A stretch of DNA of 64,000 nucleotides from the NCBI GenBank assembly GCA_025617745.1, contig CM046854.1:62329606-62393605 (forward strand). The letters run 5' to 3'. Shown here one piece after another: positions 12,120-22,069 of this stretch. Origin of the DNA: Heliocidaris erythrogramma (taxonomy: Eukaryota; Echinodermata; Echinoidea; Camarodonta; Echinometridae). Under the pieces are notes generated by a model that had not been told where the DNA came from, ran no database searches, and was given only the letters and a program-made list of their open reading frames with translations. How positions within the stretch are numbered: the stretch's first letter is position 1; every line of letters begins with the position of its first letter. A program made the translations under genes and the position numbers.

Positions 12120-12935
12120 TTTTAGGGGGCGGTTGTGAGCACGCGAAGAGTGCGAAATTGGTGCGTGCTCCCCAGGGGGTGGGTGCAGGGAGGGGGAAGA
12201 TTCCCCCCTTCCGTGCGAAGCGCGAAAGCTCTGACGTTTTATAGCAAATTTGAGAGAAAGATAACGGCTCGTAGCACCTTTTTTAGGCGGAAAGTTATTT
12301 CGACGTCCGGACTGCTTTTCAGTTATTTGGGCGTAATACTGCACTGCAACAGGGATGGGCGCAGGGAGGGGGTTCCCCCTTCCCGCGCGAAGCGCGAAAG
12401 CTCTGATATTTTAGCAAATTTGAGAGAAAGATAACGGCTTGTAGCAAACAAAGGCGGAAAGTTATAGTTGGACGAACCCACTGCTTTTTCAATTATTTGG
12501 AGCAATATTGCACGGTATGTAATAGGGGTGGGTGCAGGAAGGAGGAGTTTCCCTCCTTCCCGCGCGAAGCGCGAAAGCTCTAACGTTTTAGCACCTTTTT
12601 AGGCGAAATGTTAGTTCGACGCCCTGGCTGCTTTTCAGTTATTTTGGACGTAATACTGCACTGTAACAAGGATGGGTGCAGGGAGTGGGAGTTTCCCCCT
12701 TCCCGCGCGAAGCGCGAAAGCTCTGACGTTTTAGCAAATTTAAGAGAAAGAAAACGGATTGTAGCAAACAATTTGTTTAGGCGGAAAGTTATAGTTCGAC
12801 GCCATGACTGCTTTTCAGTTATTAGGACGCAATACTGCACTGTATGTGACAGGGGTTGGTGCAGGGAGAGGAGAGTTATTTCCCCCTTCCCGCGCGAAGC
12901 GCGAAAAGTCTCTCACTTCTCCCGCTTTTTCGCTC
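12120..12935 (+). repeat. Tandem array, five degenerate units of 130-190 bp
   Basis: Each unit contains GGGTGCAGGGAGG, a pyrimidine run, CGCGAAGCGCGAAAGCTCT, GACGTTTTAGCAAATTT, GAGAGAAAGATAACGGCT and a GGCGGAAAGTTA block. Unit starts lie near 12175, 12355, 12528, 12673 and 12856. The open readings that cross it on both strands repeat the same words and are not genes. The CGCGAAGCGCG core is a short palindrome present in every unit. Confidence 0.85.
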
Positions 12936-12960
12936 TCGCTTTTTTTTTTAGTGGCTGAAT

Positions 12961-13017
12961 AGGGGGGGGGGGGGGGGGCATGGCCCCTTGTGCCCCCCTG
13001 TCTACGCCAGTGGTTGT
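12961..13017. repeat. Poly-G tract with a CGCCAGTGG end
   Basis: About 18 G followed by TGCCCCCCTGTCTACGCCAGTGG. The terminal CCACTGGCG (reverse strand) resembles hAT-type MITE ends. Confidence 0.45.
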
Positions 13018-14767
13018 TATTAGTTATGCATTAGTTGTAGAAGTGAATGCAAGTAGTAAGTTTGTAGTTTAGACAGTACGTGTAACATTCACAGTGCCCT
13101 GATTATAAACACGATTTCAAAGGCATCTTTTTCACAATAAATATCACATCAAAATATAATTAAATCTTAGTTTTTGCAAAAGGCATCAAGCATTAGTGAG
13201 GGTTAGTGAGTCGTATTTTCAGACCAATCATTGCATCAACCATATGTCTAAAATGCACAAACTAATCCAAATATTATCAAACCGTTGTCATAATAATGAT
13301 TTTCTAGTTCTATTATAATAGTTTCTGCAAATTCTCATCACCTGTAAAGGTTGTGCTATCATAAAGTGTATGAGGTAATTATTTAATTGTTACTACAGAT
13401 TTTTATAAAACACACTGTCACTTCCAAACGTCTTGTTTGTTAAAGAGGCAATGTACAAGTGCACAACATCTTTACTCATTTCATACATTTTGTTGGGAGC
13501 TTGAGCAAAATATTCATGAAGAAACATACCCAATGTTAATAACATTTTTTTAAAACTATTTTTTTGATGTGCAAACAGTGCAGTTTTGGTAATTGAACAC
13601 AATGAACTGTTTAACAATTAACTACAACTGAGTTGTGCTTTTTGAGACCTGAATTCGTTTTAGAAGTGCAAAGATGAGTATAGATTTGAAGTTCATACAA
13701 TGCAACGTTCACATTGCCCTGATTATACACGCACATCCAAAAGTATTTGGATATTTTACTGAGGAAAACTGCAGAGAAGCAACATATGAACACAATATAT
13801 TTGTTTAGAATTGTTCTTTGAAATAAATCCCTCAAAAAGTTCTGCAACAAAAATATAGGGCCTATGCATAGGGATGTTGCACCCACAATTTTCCTCAAAC
13901 TTCAAAGGCTGAAATTCCTTAGTTGGTCCTGGGACCTGGCCACTGCACGAAATCAGCTCCGCCTCCTTTGGCCTTGAAGTTGTACATTGTATATTTTGTA
14001 CGGCGCATGAGCCATGATGATGGCCTGGCGGCTATAGGACTAGCATATAGCCAGCTCGCGCCTAGCCAGCTCGCGCCTAGCCTAGCAGCTAGCCTCGCAC
14101 TTGCTACCTAGCCGCGCCGGCCAGTGGCCTCGGGCTGGGCACACGCCGTCGCGTCCGCCACATGCACATCACACGCGCGCCGCGGGCCCGGCCGGATATG
14201 GATCGGATGTACGTAAAAAATAATACGCAATCATACTGCAATACGTACGTTTGATTTGTCAAAAGTTTGTCGAGTATATGGATCGCCAACACAAATTAAT
14301 TCTGTGGAACACAACTCACAGAGTATGAATTTCGACGATTTTTCATAAATTTCATACAATTCTTCTTTTTTTCCTATATTTATATATTTTTAAATTTAAA
14401 ACCTGATAATTTCTTTTAAGTATACGCGCGTATACCCGAAAAAGTCCAATTTCTTTTTTACGTATACGGCGTATACAAGCGTATACGCTCCACTACACCA
14501 CTGGGTTCAATGCTTCAAATATTACTTCTGTGACGAGATTTTGCCTGTGTGAAGTATAACATTACACTTTGAATAATAGTTATCAATAACAATGTATTTG
14601 TTAACAGCCAGTACAGTATGTGCCTTTAAGAGACATAATTGTTTCTGAAATCAGGACGTGCTATTGTATAACCATGAGGGTTGACCTTTTCACTTAAAAT
14701 GGAAGGAACATGTAAGGGGACCTATGCTAAAAAAAAAAACAAGTAAAATTTATTATATCAGACATAC
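13018..14767. other. Intron-like or intergenic stretch, weak internal repeat, CpG-rich patch
   Basis: The words TTCACAGTGCCCTGATTATA (about 13090) and TTCACATTGCCCTGATTATA (about 13708) mark two diverged copies of one repeat. At 14040-14190 there is a CpG-rich patch made of repeated TAGCCAGCTCGCGCC words. At 14420-14490 GTATACGC words repeat. The minus-strand reading 13393-13617 shows no recognisable domain. It would fall in an intron of the DUF6589-like locus. Confidence 0.5.
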
Positions 14768-14960
14768 ATGCAAGTAGGTAGTGTCCATTGATCAAGTACT
14801 TTGGATGGTTTTTCTCATGGAAGTGAAGCATGTCTGCTTTCCAATCATCGATCATGGCAGGTCCATTTCCCTCACGAACAGCTACACGTCGCACAAGATG
14901 ACAAAGACCATCGTATTAGAGCCTTGGTATGGTTCAGAACATGATCCTCATTCTCTGCTC
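14768..14960 (-). pseudogene. DUF6589-like exon with the REGNGPAMIDDWK block, frameshifted
   Basis: After an acceptor (GTGCATTAG|GAGC) the minus strand reads AENEDHVLNHTKALIR. A change of frame then gives VRRVAVREGNGPAMIDDWK, ADMLHFHEKNHPKYLINGHY and LLACM. R-E-G-x-G followed about 10 residues later by a W and an F/H-rich segment, with a preceding D-H-x-x-N, is the most typical block of DUF6589 proteins. The required frame change between ALIR and DGLCHLVRRV is a one-base indel near position 14912. The donor is GCAT|GTATGT. Function of the family is unknown; it is common in invertebrate genomes and possibly of transposon origin. Confidence 0.6.
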
Positions 14961-15165
14961 CTAATGCACAAGCTTCTCCACAATACCATACAGAGAAAAA
15001 TATAAGTAGTTAATCGTAGATTACTTTTTTCCCACTGACTCCTGTATTTTGTAAATGCATCCAAGGTGTTGTATAGCTATATGTTGACATCAGTGAGAAA
15101 AATGTAAGAATAGGTAAATTTGGTTGATCAGTAAATTGCACTATTGTTATTTAGGTACAACGCAC

Positions 15166-15447
15166 CATCAAGAGTTTCATCTTGTTTGATTCCTAGGCAT
15201 CTTCTGTGCTACCACTCGTATCTCTTGCATGTGTCGACTAGATGACACTTGATCATTTCATTCTCCCCACATGTGCCATGCTTCTTGTGACAGATGCAGT
15301 AGATGTACGAATCACTTTGTTCACACTCTGTGCTGCAGAACCAGTCTGTATCGGGATCAGGAGCTTGTGTAAGTCCAAGACATGCAAGATGGAACCATGA
15401 ATATGTGCATGTTCTGCTACAACACATTACCATATTATCATTGTTTT
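15166..15447 (-). pseudogene. PHD-type zinc-finger exon with an internal stop
   Basis: Starts after CTCTTTGCAG on the minus strand. The first zinc-finger half reads MVMCCSRTCTYSWFHLACLG then DWFCSTEC, i.e. C-x2/4-C ... W-F-H-x2-C ... W-F-C-x3-C, the second half of a PHD finger. It is followed by YIYCICHKKHGTCGENEMIK, CHLVDTCKRYEW, a TAG stop (15209-15211), then HRRCLGIKQDE. In a PHD finger the W is followed by Y/F-H-x2-C, so the TAG replaces an aromatic codon. PHD fingers usually read histone H3 tails. The exon lies between DUF6589-like exons on the same strand, so I infer one gene. A donor (GATG|GTGCG) bounds it at 15166. Confidence 0.65.
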
Positions 15448-15528
15448 CTGCAAAGAGAAGATATATATAAACTCCCCAAATCTGACTTTGGCCACTAATT
15501 TCTCCCATCTCCCAATATTACCCAATGC

Positions 15529-16288
15529 TATCATTTAACAAATTCATAGTGACGAAGCTTTTCGCCCTGCACTCATCGGGTCACAACGCAGGAATGAGAG
15601 ACCCGGGTATGATCCGGGCACGCTATATTAAGCATACAGTGTCGCGCTGTTACTTTGCCGTGGCTACGCGTGTCGTGTTCTCTAAGAATGCTACCCGCAG
15701 TTCGCAAGGATGTACTGCCTTCCCCCAAATGAGCAATGTCGTTTATCAGTATCATTGTCGGTGTGAAGCCGTCTACGTTGGCCGTACATCTCAGCGTCTA
15801 GCGGACCGCATTAAACAGCACGTACCCTCCGTGGTACGACAGACATCAGCTGGTAGCCGAGCACAGCCGAAGCGTAACTGCAAAACCGCTGCTAGCGTCG
15901 CTAATGTTCAATGCCGCAGTCACAGCGACTCTGCTATTGGTCAGCACTTGCTAAATAGTCCGGCTTGTTCCAAGGCGTATAACCCGGCTCAGTTCACTAT
16001 TGTTGCCCGAGCACGCAGCTTTCAACATCTTCGCTTCTTAGAAGCGTTGTTCATTCAGTCGAGAGATCCGCTATTGTGCCGACAAAAGGAGTTTGTACAA
16101 GCGCTTCGATTATTTTAGCGTGCCCGGATCATACCCGGGTCGCTATACACACCCTTCCTTGACTTTTGTATTTTCTTGTATTCTCTCATTCCTGCGTTGT
16201 GACCCGATGAGTGCAGGTCGAAAAGCTTCGTCACTATGAATTTGTTAAATGTTATCTTTAAGTTTTGTAGTACCAATCGTCTGTTTGT
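15529..16288 (+). mobile_element. Penelope-like, endonuclease-only element with inverted tails
   Basis: The insertion is flanked by a perfect 14 bp direct repeat, ATATTACCCAATGC (15515-15528 and 16289-16302). The start carries an inverted copy of the 3' tail: ATTTAACAAATTCATAGTGA at 15533 pairs with its complement ending at 16250, and the match extends about 95 bp through GACCCGGGTATGATCCGGGC, with one 40 bp gap on the right. Between the arms is an open reading with a GIY-YIG endonuclease domain and no reverse transcriptase. The long target duplication fits target-primed reverse transcription, as in Penelope-like elements, rather than cut-and-paste transposition. The element sits inside the DUF6589-like locus. 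Confidence 0.75.
15585..16118 (+). CDS. GIY-YIG endonuclease domain of a Penelope-like element
   Basis: The open reading runs from 15525 (inside the flank) to 16118 without a stop; the element-derived part starts at about 15585. It contains MSNVVYQYHCRCEAVYVGRT (GIY-YIG type: V-Y ... Y-V-G-R-T with the preceding C-x-C), then SQRLADRIKQHVP, SAIGQHLLNSPAC and a C-terminal FLEALFIQSRDPLLCRQKEF. These blocks are typical of the endonuclease that Penelope-like elements carry after the reverse transcriptase; it nicks target DNA. The conserved R of the GRTSQRL helix and the E of LEALFI are present, so the active-site set looks complete. No reverse transcriptase precedes it. Whether the 178-residue product is made is unknown. 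Confidence 0.75.
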   Translation, partial: NAGMRDPGMIRARYIKHTVSRCYFAVATRVVFSKNATRSSQGCTAFPQMSNVVYQYHCRCEAVYVGRTSQRLADRIKQHVPSVVRQTSAGSRAQPKRNCKTAASVANVQCRSHSDSAIGQHLLNSPACSKAYNPAQFTIVARARSFQHLRFLEALFIQSRDPLLCRQKEFVQALRLF

Positions 16289-16344
16289 ATATTACCCAAT
16301 GCATGTTTGATATAATTCAAAAGATCATTAAATTCTCTTTAATT

Positions 16345-16700
16345 CTCGTCACCCCCCCCCCCCCCCCCCCTCCACTGCTGAGCAATTTAAATACAGATCT
16401 CCCTCCAAAGTTGACAGACCTGCATATCTGTTCGCCCCCTTTTACAAAATCCTGGATCAACCCCTGATGACATACCTGCATTTCCATGCCCCCCCCCAAT
16501 TTCTACAAAATCCTGGATCCGCCCCTGATGACAAACCAGTTGTTTGCCCCCCCCCCTTTCTACAAAATCCTGGATCCACCCCTGATGACCTACCTGCATT
16601 TCCATGCCCCCCTCCTTTCTACTAAATCCTGCATCCGCCCCTGATGACAGCCCTGCATTTCTGCCCCCCCCCCCCCTCCCTTTACAAAATCCTGGAACCG
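16345..16700 (+). repeat. Five tandem hAT-MITE right ends with C-tracts
   Basis: The phrase CCCCCTTTCTACAAAATCCTGGATCCGCCCCTGATGA is repeated five times at 60-90 bp spacing (about 16440, 16503, 16558, 16615 and 16680), each preceded by a poly-C run. It matches the right end of the MITE at 41291-41689. The left ends are missing, so this is an amplified terminus. Confidence 0.8.
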
Positions 16701-16702
16701 CT

Positions 16703-16703
<1 letters not shown>

Positions 16704-16739
<36 letters not shown>

Positions 16740-16795
16740 GAATATTTAGAAAAAAAAAGTCAACGCACCATTTCGGGGGGGGGGGGGGGGGTTGG
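16704..16795. repeat. (AAT)n microsatellite and poly-G tract
   Basis: Eleven AAT units at about 16704-16735, then a run of about 18 G at 16774-16791. A GC-rich palindromic word (GCGGCGCGACGCGCCGC) follows near 16830. Confidence 0.9.
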
Positions 16796-16984
16796 ACGAA
16801 TGGAAGAATGGTTGCGTTCGCGTCAACGCGGCGCGACGCGCCGCTAACCACCCTTTCGGACTAAGCCAATAATTCATAGCCAATAATTCATAGCTTCAGT
16901 ACATGAATAAAATTATTCATTTGTGCGAAAAGGTAACCCACCTATCAAATTGTCAATTTGATAATTATCCTAAGTCAACTGACA

Positions 16985-17375
16985 CATTCAGATTTTGCCT
17001 GCATGTCTATGGTATGCTCATGGAGGATCCTTTGAGGCACTTTCTTTTGTTGATGTTGAAGTTGGAGCATATATTCCAGAAGAATCTTGCGGACAATAAA
17101 AATGGCCCTCTCTCTTGCTGCCTTTCTAGGACTTCTGAGGATGGTAGAAAGGTGTATGGATCAAGTTGTGTTGCAGGTACTTGGTCCTTTGTTTCACCTG
17201 TTGTCACACGGTCCTTGACAGCATAGCTCATTGTTTGGAGCATGTAGGTGTTTCCATGCCCACTCCTCTATTCTTTCCCTTCCTTACCTATTTGTATGTT
17301 GTCTGAACAGAACCCGAATCTGGGCCTTGGACTGGGTTGGTAGCTGAGCCTTCCGCGAGCATCGCTCCTCCTTTC
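16985..17375 (-). pseudogene. DUF6589-like exon with nonsense and frameshift
   Basis: After an acceptor (CATTTCCAG|GAAAGG) the minus strand reads ...PRFGFCSDNIQIGKEGKE, TAG (17268-17270), then GHGNTYMLQTMSYAVKDRV in the same frame, and PYTFLPSSEVLERQQERGPF. A G-D-N-hydrophobic segment followed by an (F/M)xxxxxAVxxRV segment and a later LPS.E.L block is the order found in DUF6589 proteins. Near 17088 the frame must shift again to continue as LLEYMLQLQHQQKKVPQRIL and HEHTIDMQAKSEC. One stop and one frameshift within a conserved exon support a pseudogene. The next exon on this strand is the PHD exon, across the Penelope-like and hAT insertions. Confidence 0.6.
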
Positions 17376-17597
17376 CTGGAAATGTAATTAGACCAAGTGT
17401 TATTTGTTTTGTTTCTGTATAATTGGTTATAAGATCTCGTGTTATTCTTATTGAAAATTTTATGCGTGCCATTATCATTATCAAAACGCTGCAAGAGCCA
17501 TTACTTAATAGATACGAAAAAATAACATTACTTAATTTTGAGGGGGAAAAATGTAAAAAAATAACAGTACTTAATATTAGAAGAAAAAAAACATTAC

Positions 17598-17845
17598 CTC
17601 CATCTGTCCTTTCCACTCTACCAACTCCTTGTCATGGGATTTTCCAACCTTGTCCACTTGGTGTTTGGTTGCCTGGACAACTTGGATTACATCCATGTGG
17701 TTAAGTGTGTTAAACGCCTTGTGGCTGACCCGCTGCCTCCACAGTTCGATCCCCACACATGCTTGGACGAAGGAAGTACTTCCTTCGGGACCTTGCATAC
17801 AAAGTAGTGGAGACCAACTCTCACTTTTCGGTCTCTTAAAGTAGA
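17598..17845 (-). pseudogene. DUF6589-like exon with the SHDKELVEWK block
   Basis: Minus-strand reading: SFVQACVGIELWRQRVSHKA, FNTLNHMDVIQVVQATKHQV, DKVGKSHDKELVEWKGQME, then a donor (ATGGAG|GTAATG). A G-x-x-hydrophobic-x-x-L-N segment followed by a helix and then (S/E)HDKE is the N-terminal block of DUF6589 proteins. The exon is open throughout. Its upper limit is approximate because no single acceptor stands out. A perfect 20 bp palindrome (17768-17787, core AAGTACTT) lies within it. Confidence 0.6.
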
Positions 17846-19319
17846 ACACTAATGATTTTAAATATTGGCTTAATACTTATTATTGCATAGATGGCATAAA
17901 TTAAACAAGGTTATCCAAATTTAAAGCTTGGAAACATTTGAATTAATGATTATTATCAATTATAAAACGGTAAAATACAGCCCCCGATATAGCAGCTGAA
18001 AAGCTCCTTGAACGCTGCTGAGATGTGTGACGACACAAGAGGGGCGAGTCCTGTCTAAGCAGACGATGTCCCATAACATTATACACATTTTTCAGTGCCT
18101 GTTTTGTCATCTCCTCTTCACTTACTTCTCTTACTTGACTAGCGTCAGTCTTAATGTTAGTCTGTTGCCTCACTCTTAACTTCGTGTATGGTATTATTTT
18201 GATGAAAAATGCAGCGTTACAAAAATAAAGGAATCAGTCACTTGTAAACAAAATAAGACGCCATTGTATTTTCAGCTGCTTGCACCGGGGCATGTTCGGC
18301 GTTTCAAGAGGGAACGAATACAATCCAGCTATTATTCGCAGGGCTTTTCAATTTGAAAATGGGGTTTATTTCATTGATCATTGACCCTTCTCCTGTGTAT
18401 TTACAATCAAACGGTTTTAGTTATCAGAATCAGTTCACTTTCCCTTTTAGAATGGTGTGAAATAAGGTCATGTTTAAATGTACCAAACTCTTTATAATTT
18501 GATAAATAATTGCATTGCAATTACGTTCATTCATTATAGGACGTCGTCTGCTTAAGCAGGATCGATCCCTCGTATGACGACATCAAAACATCGCTATATT
18601 TCTGGCGAATCCTCGGATATTCCACATGCTGAGAAGAGCTTTTATTTATGTTGTTTTTATAATCATCATATACGCAGTTGACATAAAACTTATACGATTG
18701 CCATCTGTAAGCTTCCCAATTTCTAGTGATACATTAATTGCCATATTTGTGATTTTCTTGAGTGTTCTACTTTAAAGAAATGGCTTCATCATGATCGAGA
18801 TTCCTGGAAAAAAAATATAGCAAATCACTAACGAAAACAAAGCTAATTTCAAAGAAGGGGGCGGGGGGGGGGGGGGGGGGTTGTTCTATGTTTGACATTT
18901 TATTGATATGTTATTCTTTATTGCAACACACATAGATTATTGGTGATTTAACTTGTAAGCAAAAATGATAAATATTAGAATATCTTTATTATAGTGTCTG
19001 GCAATAGACCTGTTTACTAAGTGATTCAAATTTATGGATGGTTCTTTCCTGGGGACCTATTAACGAGGTATTCCATTAACCTGTTATTAATGAATGAACT
19101 ACAATACTTGGAATCCAGTTTGCATACATTACTTGTTGCTATGTCTGACAAGTCTCTGGCAAGCTTTCAGGTTGTCAAGAACAACCTTTGCTTCAAAAGT
19201 ATGCATAAAATTTGAACACTTAGTAAACAGGTCTATTTAATCTCTTAATATTGTTTGTATGCTTACAGAAAGATAAATAAAAAAATGTGAATAGAATACC
19301 TTCTTTTGCTGCCCCCCCC
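17846..19319. other. Intron-like region with a short inverted repeat and poly-G
   Basis: The words around ATCGTCTGCTTAGACAGGA (minus strand, near 18050) and GTCGTCTGCTTAAGCAGGAT (plus strand, near 18544) form a diverged inverted repeat. A minus-strand reading at 17943-18173 (KQALKNVYNVMGHRLLRQDS) has no domain I can name but could be part of the same locus. There is a poly-G run at about 18863-18880. Nothing else is supported. Confidence 0.4.
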
Positions 19320-19493
19320 TTTGTATCAATGGCCCTTTATAGCTTTCACAGAAGGTATCATAGCCTCTACACAGCGGATAGTTGCTGGAACAGCATCCTC
19401 TGCTTCTTTACATGCTCGAGTCCAAGAAAATGCTGCTATCGCCTCTGCTGAGACATCTTGGGAAAAGGATTCTATTCTTTTCACCTTTCTCAA
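19320..19493 (-). pseudogene. Probable upstream exon of the DUF6589-like gene
   Basis: After an acceptor (CTTGATACAG|TTGAG) the minus strand reads LRKVKRIESFSQDVSAEAIA, AFSWTRACKEAEDAVPATIR, CVEAMIPSVKAIKGH then a stop. F-S-W followed by a helical segment and a run ending in hydrophobics is the usual start of the DUF6589 region. The order and strand fit the exons downstream. A donor (CCTTCT|GTGAAAG) inside the reading could end the exon before the stop. This is the most upstream recognisable piece, and no start codon is identified. Confidence 0.5.
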
Positions 19494-19682
19494 CTGTATC
19501 AAGGACAGGAAATAAATGAAAGTAAAAGCAAGGGTAATTATGATTGATATTAAATTTAATGAATAATAAATATTTTTCAAAATATATTTGTTGAAAATTT
19601 CTAAAATCAAAATTAATTCAAATTAACCTCAGGTGTTGGCTCACCTGTTTTTACAAATATACAATCATTAATAGAAATTTAT

Positions 19683-21556
19683 TTATTTTATTTATTTATT
19701 CTTTTTCCGTTTCACATAACCAAAATATAAAGAAACATGACATGATAAATATAATACAGCAAAGTTTTTAGAACATGTGTCATATAGAAAACATGAAAAT
19801 ATCATAATTCTTGAAAAAAGGATCAGCAACATAACAACACTTTTGCTTATAATAAGTATAAAACGGAGGGACTTGCCAGAAAGAAGCAAAGCTTGTACAA
19901 GAGGCAAACCCTGAACTTAGTTTCAATACGTTGTAATCCAGGGGAAAAATGAAAAAATGTATAATGAACACATAATATATACAAAATATAAGAAGTTATA
20001 AAAGTATAACTGATAACAAATATAATAACAGGGGGGGGGGGGGCAGAAAGAGAAGGTGCAGGTAATTATGAAAAGACAGACTGCAGGGGCACGTGTATGA
20101 AACAGGTCGTTAGGCATGCTTATATGATTTCAGTTAAAATAAAATATACGTATAATACAGGTATGGATATGTAATAGTTAATTATTATTGACTTGACGTG
20201 TTGGTGTCAGTATTGACAGATTAACATTTTTTTCAGCATACGTTTAAAAGCATTAATACTAGGGGATTCTTTAAAATCATGAGGCAGAGAATTCCAGTAT
20301 GCAGATCCAGAGTAAACAAATGAGTTCTTTGCAAATAAAGTTCTTGTTAATTGTAGATGATAGTAGTTTCGTTGTCGAGTTGGGTAGTAATGTATAGAAG
20401 TATTCTTGCGGAACATATTAGAAAAAATTGCGGGAAGATTGTCATTACTTAATTTGTACATGAATTGGCCGAGTTAGATATATGTCATTTACTTTGAAAA
20501 TATTGTTTTCAAAGAATAATATATCGGTATGTGATCTAAATTGCGTCTGAAATATTATTCTTAGAGCCTTTTTCTGCAAAAGTAATATCCGGTTTAATTG
20601 TGTTTTTATTGCACATCCCCAAGCTATAATTCCATAATTAATATATGGAAAGATCAATGTGAAATAAAGTGTCAGCAATGTTCGAGAAGGAAGAAAATGT
20701 TTGAGTTTATTAATGATTCCGATATTTCTAGAAATTGTTTGGCATGTGCTATCGATATGAGGTTTCCATGATAATTTGTTGTCAATAAGAACTCCTAAAA
20801 ATCTTGTTATAGAAACATTATCAAGAACATGGTTATCAAAATGTATACTGCCCGGTAAACTATTGATTTTATTACTAAATAACATGTAATTTGTTTTCTG
20901 GAGATTAAGTGAAAGTTTGTTTGACTTGATCCAATCGGTCACATATGTCAGTTCAGAATTTACAATTGTAATAAGTTGATTAACATCAGTATGAGAAAAG
21001 AAAATATTTGAGTCATCAGCGAAGAGTATGAATGACAATAAATTAGAAGATTTTTGTATATCATTAATGTACGTAATTAATGCACGCCACAAGTAATTGG
21101 AAGAGTAGAAGAATTGCAATTGTTGACCGATACAAATTGAGTCCTATTAGTGAGGTAACTCCTGAACCACTCCAAGGCCTTCCCTCTAACTCCATAATGA
21201 CAAAGTTTATGTAGAAGAATATCATGGTTTATGGTATCGAAGGCCTTGGAGAAGTCCAGGAAGATACCAACAGTGTGACAACCTTTATCAATAAATGACA
21301 AAATTGCATGAGAGGTACTATGGTTTTCCCGAAACCCAAATTGGAAGTTTGAGAAAATGTTGTGTTGTTTGAAAAAATGTGTTGTTCTTGTATGGACAAT
21401 TTTTTCAAGAATCTTAGATAGCGAGGTTAGTAGGGATATTGGACGATAGTTAAAAACAAGTTAACTGTCACCTTTTTTGAAAAGAGGAATAACTTTTGCA
21501 ATTGTCATTTTATTAGGGACCCGTCCTGTGTTAAGAGAAATATTAAAGATGTACAC
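19683..21556 (-). mobile_element. CR1/L2-like LINE, reverse transcriptase and 3' tail (broken)
   Basis: Minus strand. 21301-21077 reads the palm motif GIFLDFSKAFDTINHDILLH and YLTNRTQFVS. 21119-20445 continues with YINDIQKSS, FADDSNIFFSH and FLGVLIDNKLSWKPH. 20461-20207 holds the C-terminus (YYPTRQRNYYH, AYWNSLP). The element ends in an (AAT/AAAT)-rich tail at 19683-19700. Between ITCGV and YINDI the PQGS-LGP-F motif is missing, which needs an internal deletion of about 25-35 bases near 21085. The 5' end stops where the Harbinger-like element begins (21559). The copy is inactive. Confidence 0.85.
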
Positions 21557-21746
21557 TAATGAAACAGTCACACGGCCATGTTATGGACATGCGGATGCCT
21601 GCGTATATTTTGATAATGAGAATGCGTAATTTTTACCCCAAATAACGCAAATTTGAGCAAAAGTTACCTACATTCTGCGGACGATACGGATGAGTTACGC
21701 TCATGTCCGCGCATGTCGGCTTCCTCTGGCATCCGCACCATCCGCA

Positions 21747-21752
21747 TATAAA
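21747..21752 (+). promoter_or_regulatory. TATA-like box in the left TIR
   Basis: TATAAA lies about 107 bases upstream of the ATG at 21859. The same word, inverted, lies in the right arm (TTTATA near 25180), so both arms could drive transcription inwards. Confidence 0.4.
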
Positions 21753-21858
21753 CCCACGCGGATCGGAGCTTGCTTCAGCCGCATTTCATCAAGTCTGAGA
21801 GCTAGTTCCAGTTATTTCAACAGTTTCTACTCCATCTTTTTGGACTTTGGTGTGCATC

Positions 21859-22069
21859 ATGTCTGGCAGAAGTAGGAAAAAAACCAGGAAAAATTCCTCC
21901 AGTGAGTGAGCAGCCACAACAGCCTCCCCGGGCAGAGGAAGAGGGTCAAGAGCTAGAAGAAGAGGGACCATCCCTGGCAGAGCTGACAGTAGTACCCCCA
22001 CCCCTAAAGATGGCCGTGGCAAGGGACGTGGAAAAAAGGGCAAGGCAAGGGACAAGAGGAAGCGTAGAA
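21859..22069 (+). pseudogene. MADF/Myb-like transposon gene, exon 1 (basic N-terminus, TGA inside)
   Basis: Starts MSGRSRKKTRKNSSSE, then TGA at 21907-21909, and continues in the same frame with AATTASPGRGRGSRARRRG and GRGKGRGKKGKARDKRKRR. The glycine-arginine-rich text resembles AT-hook-like DNA-binding tails. The frame, rich in basic residues on both sides of the TGA, shows that the stop is a mutation, most simply CGA to TGA at a CpG. The donor is A|GTAAAA (phase 1), which matches exon 2. The first 20 or so bases lie within the inverted repeat. Confidence 0.6.

Noticed and set aside
12135-12958. Open readings of 99-116 residues on both strands
   Set aside because: They follow the tandem repeat units in several frames and have no domain.
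13393-13898. Readings of 74 and 95 residues (-) between DUF6589-like exons
   Set aside because: No domain, no consistent splice sites and partly within a diverged repeat, so not included as exons.
16200-16250. Hammerhead ribozyme in the tail of the endonuclease-only element (CCGATGAG ... GAAA ... GTC)
   Set aside because: The core has C for U at the second position and neither stem I nor stem II pairs convincingly; only a simple hairpin remains.
16387-16864. 154-residue glycine-rich reading (-)
   Set aside because: Made of repeated hAT-MITE ends, poly-C and (AAT)n.
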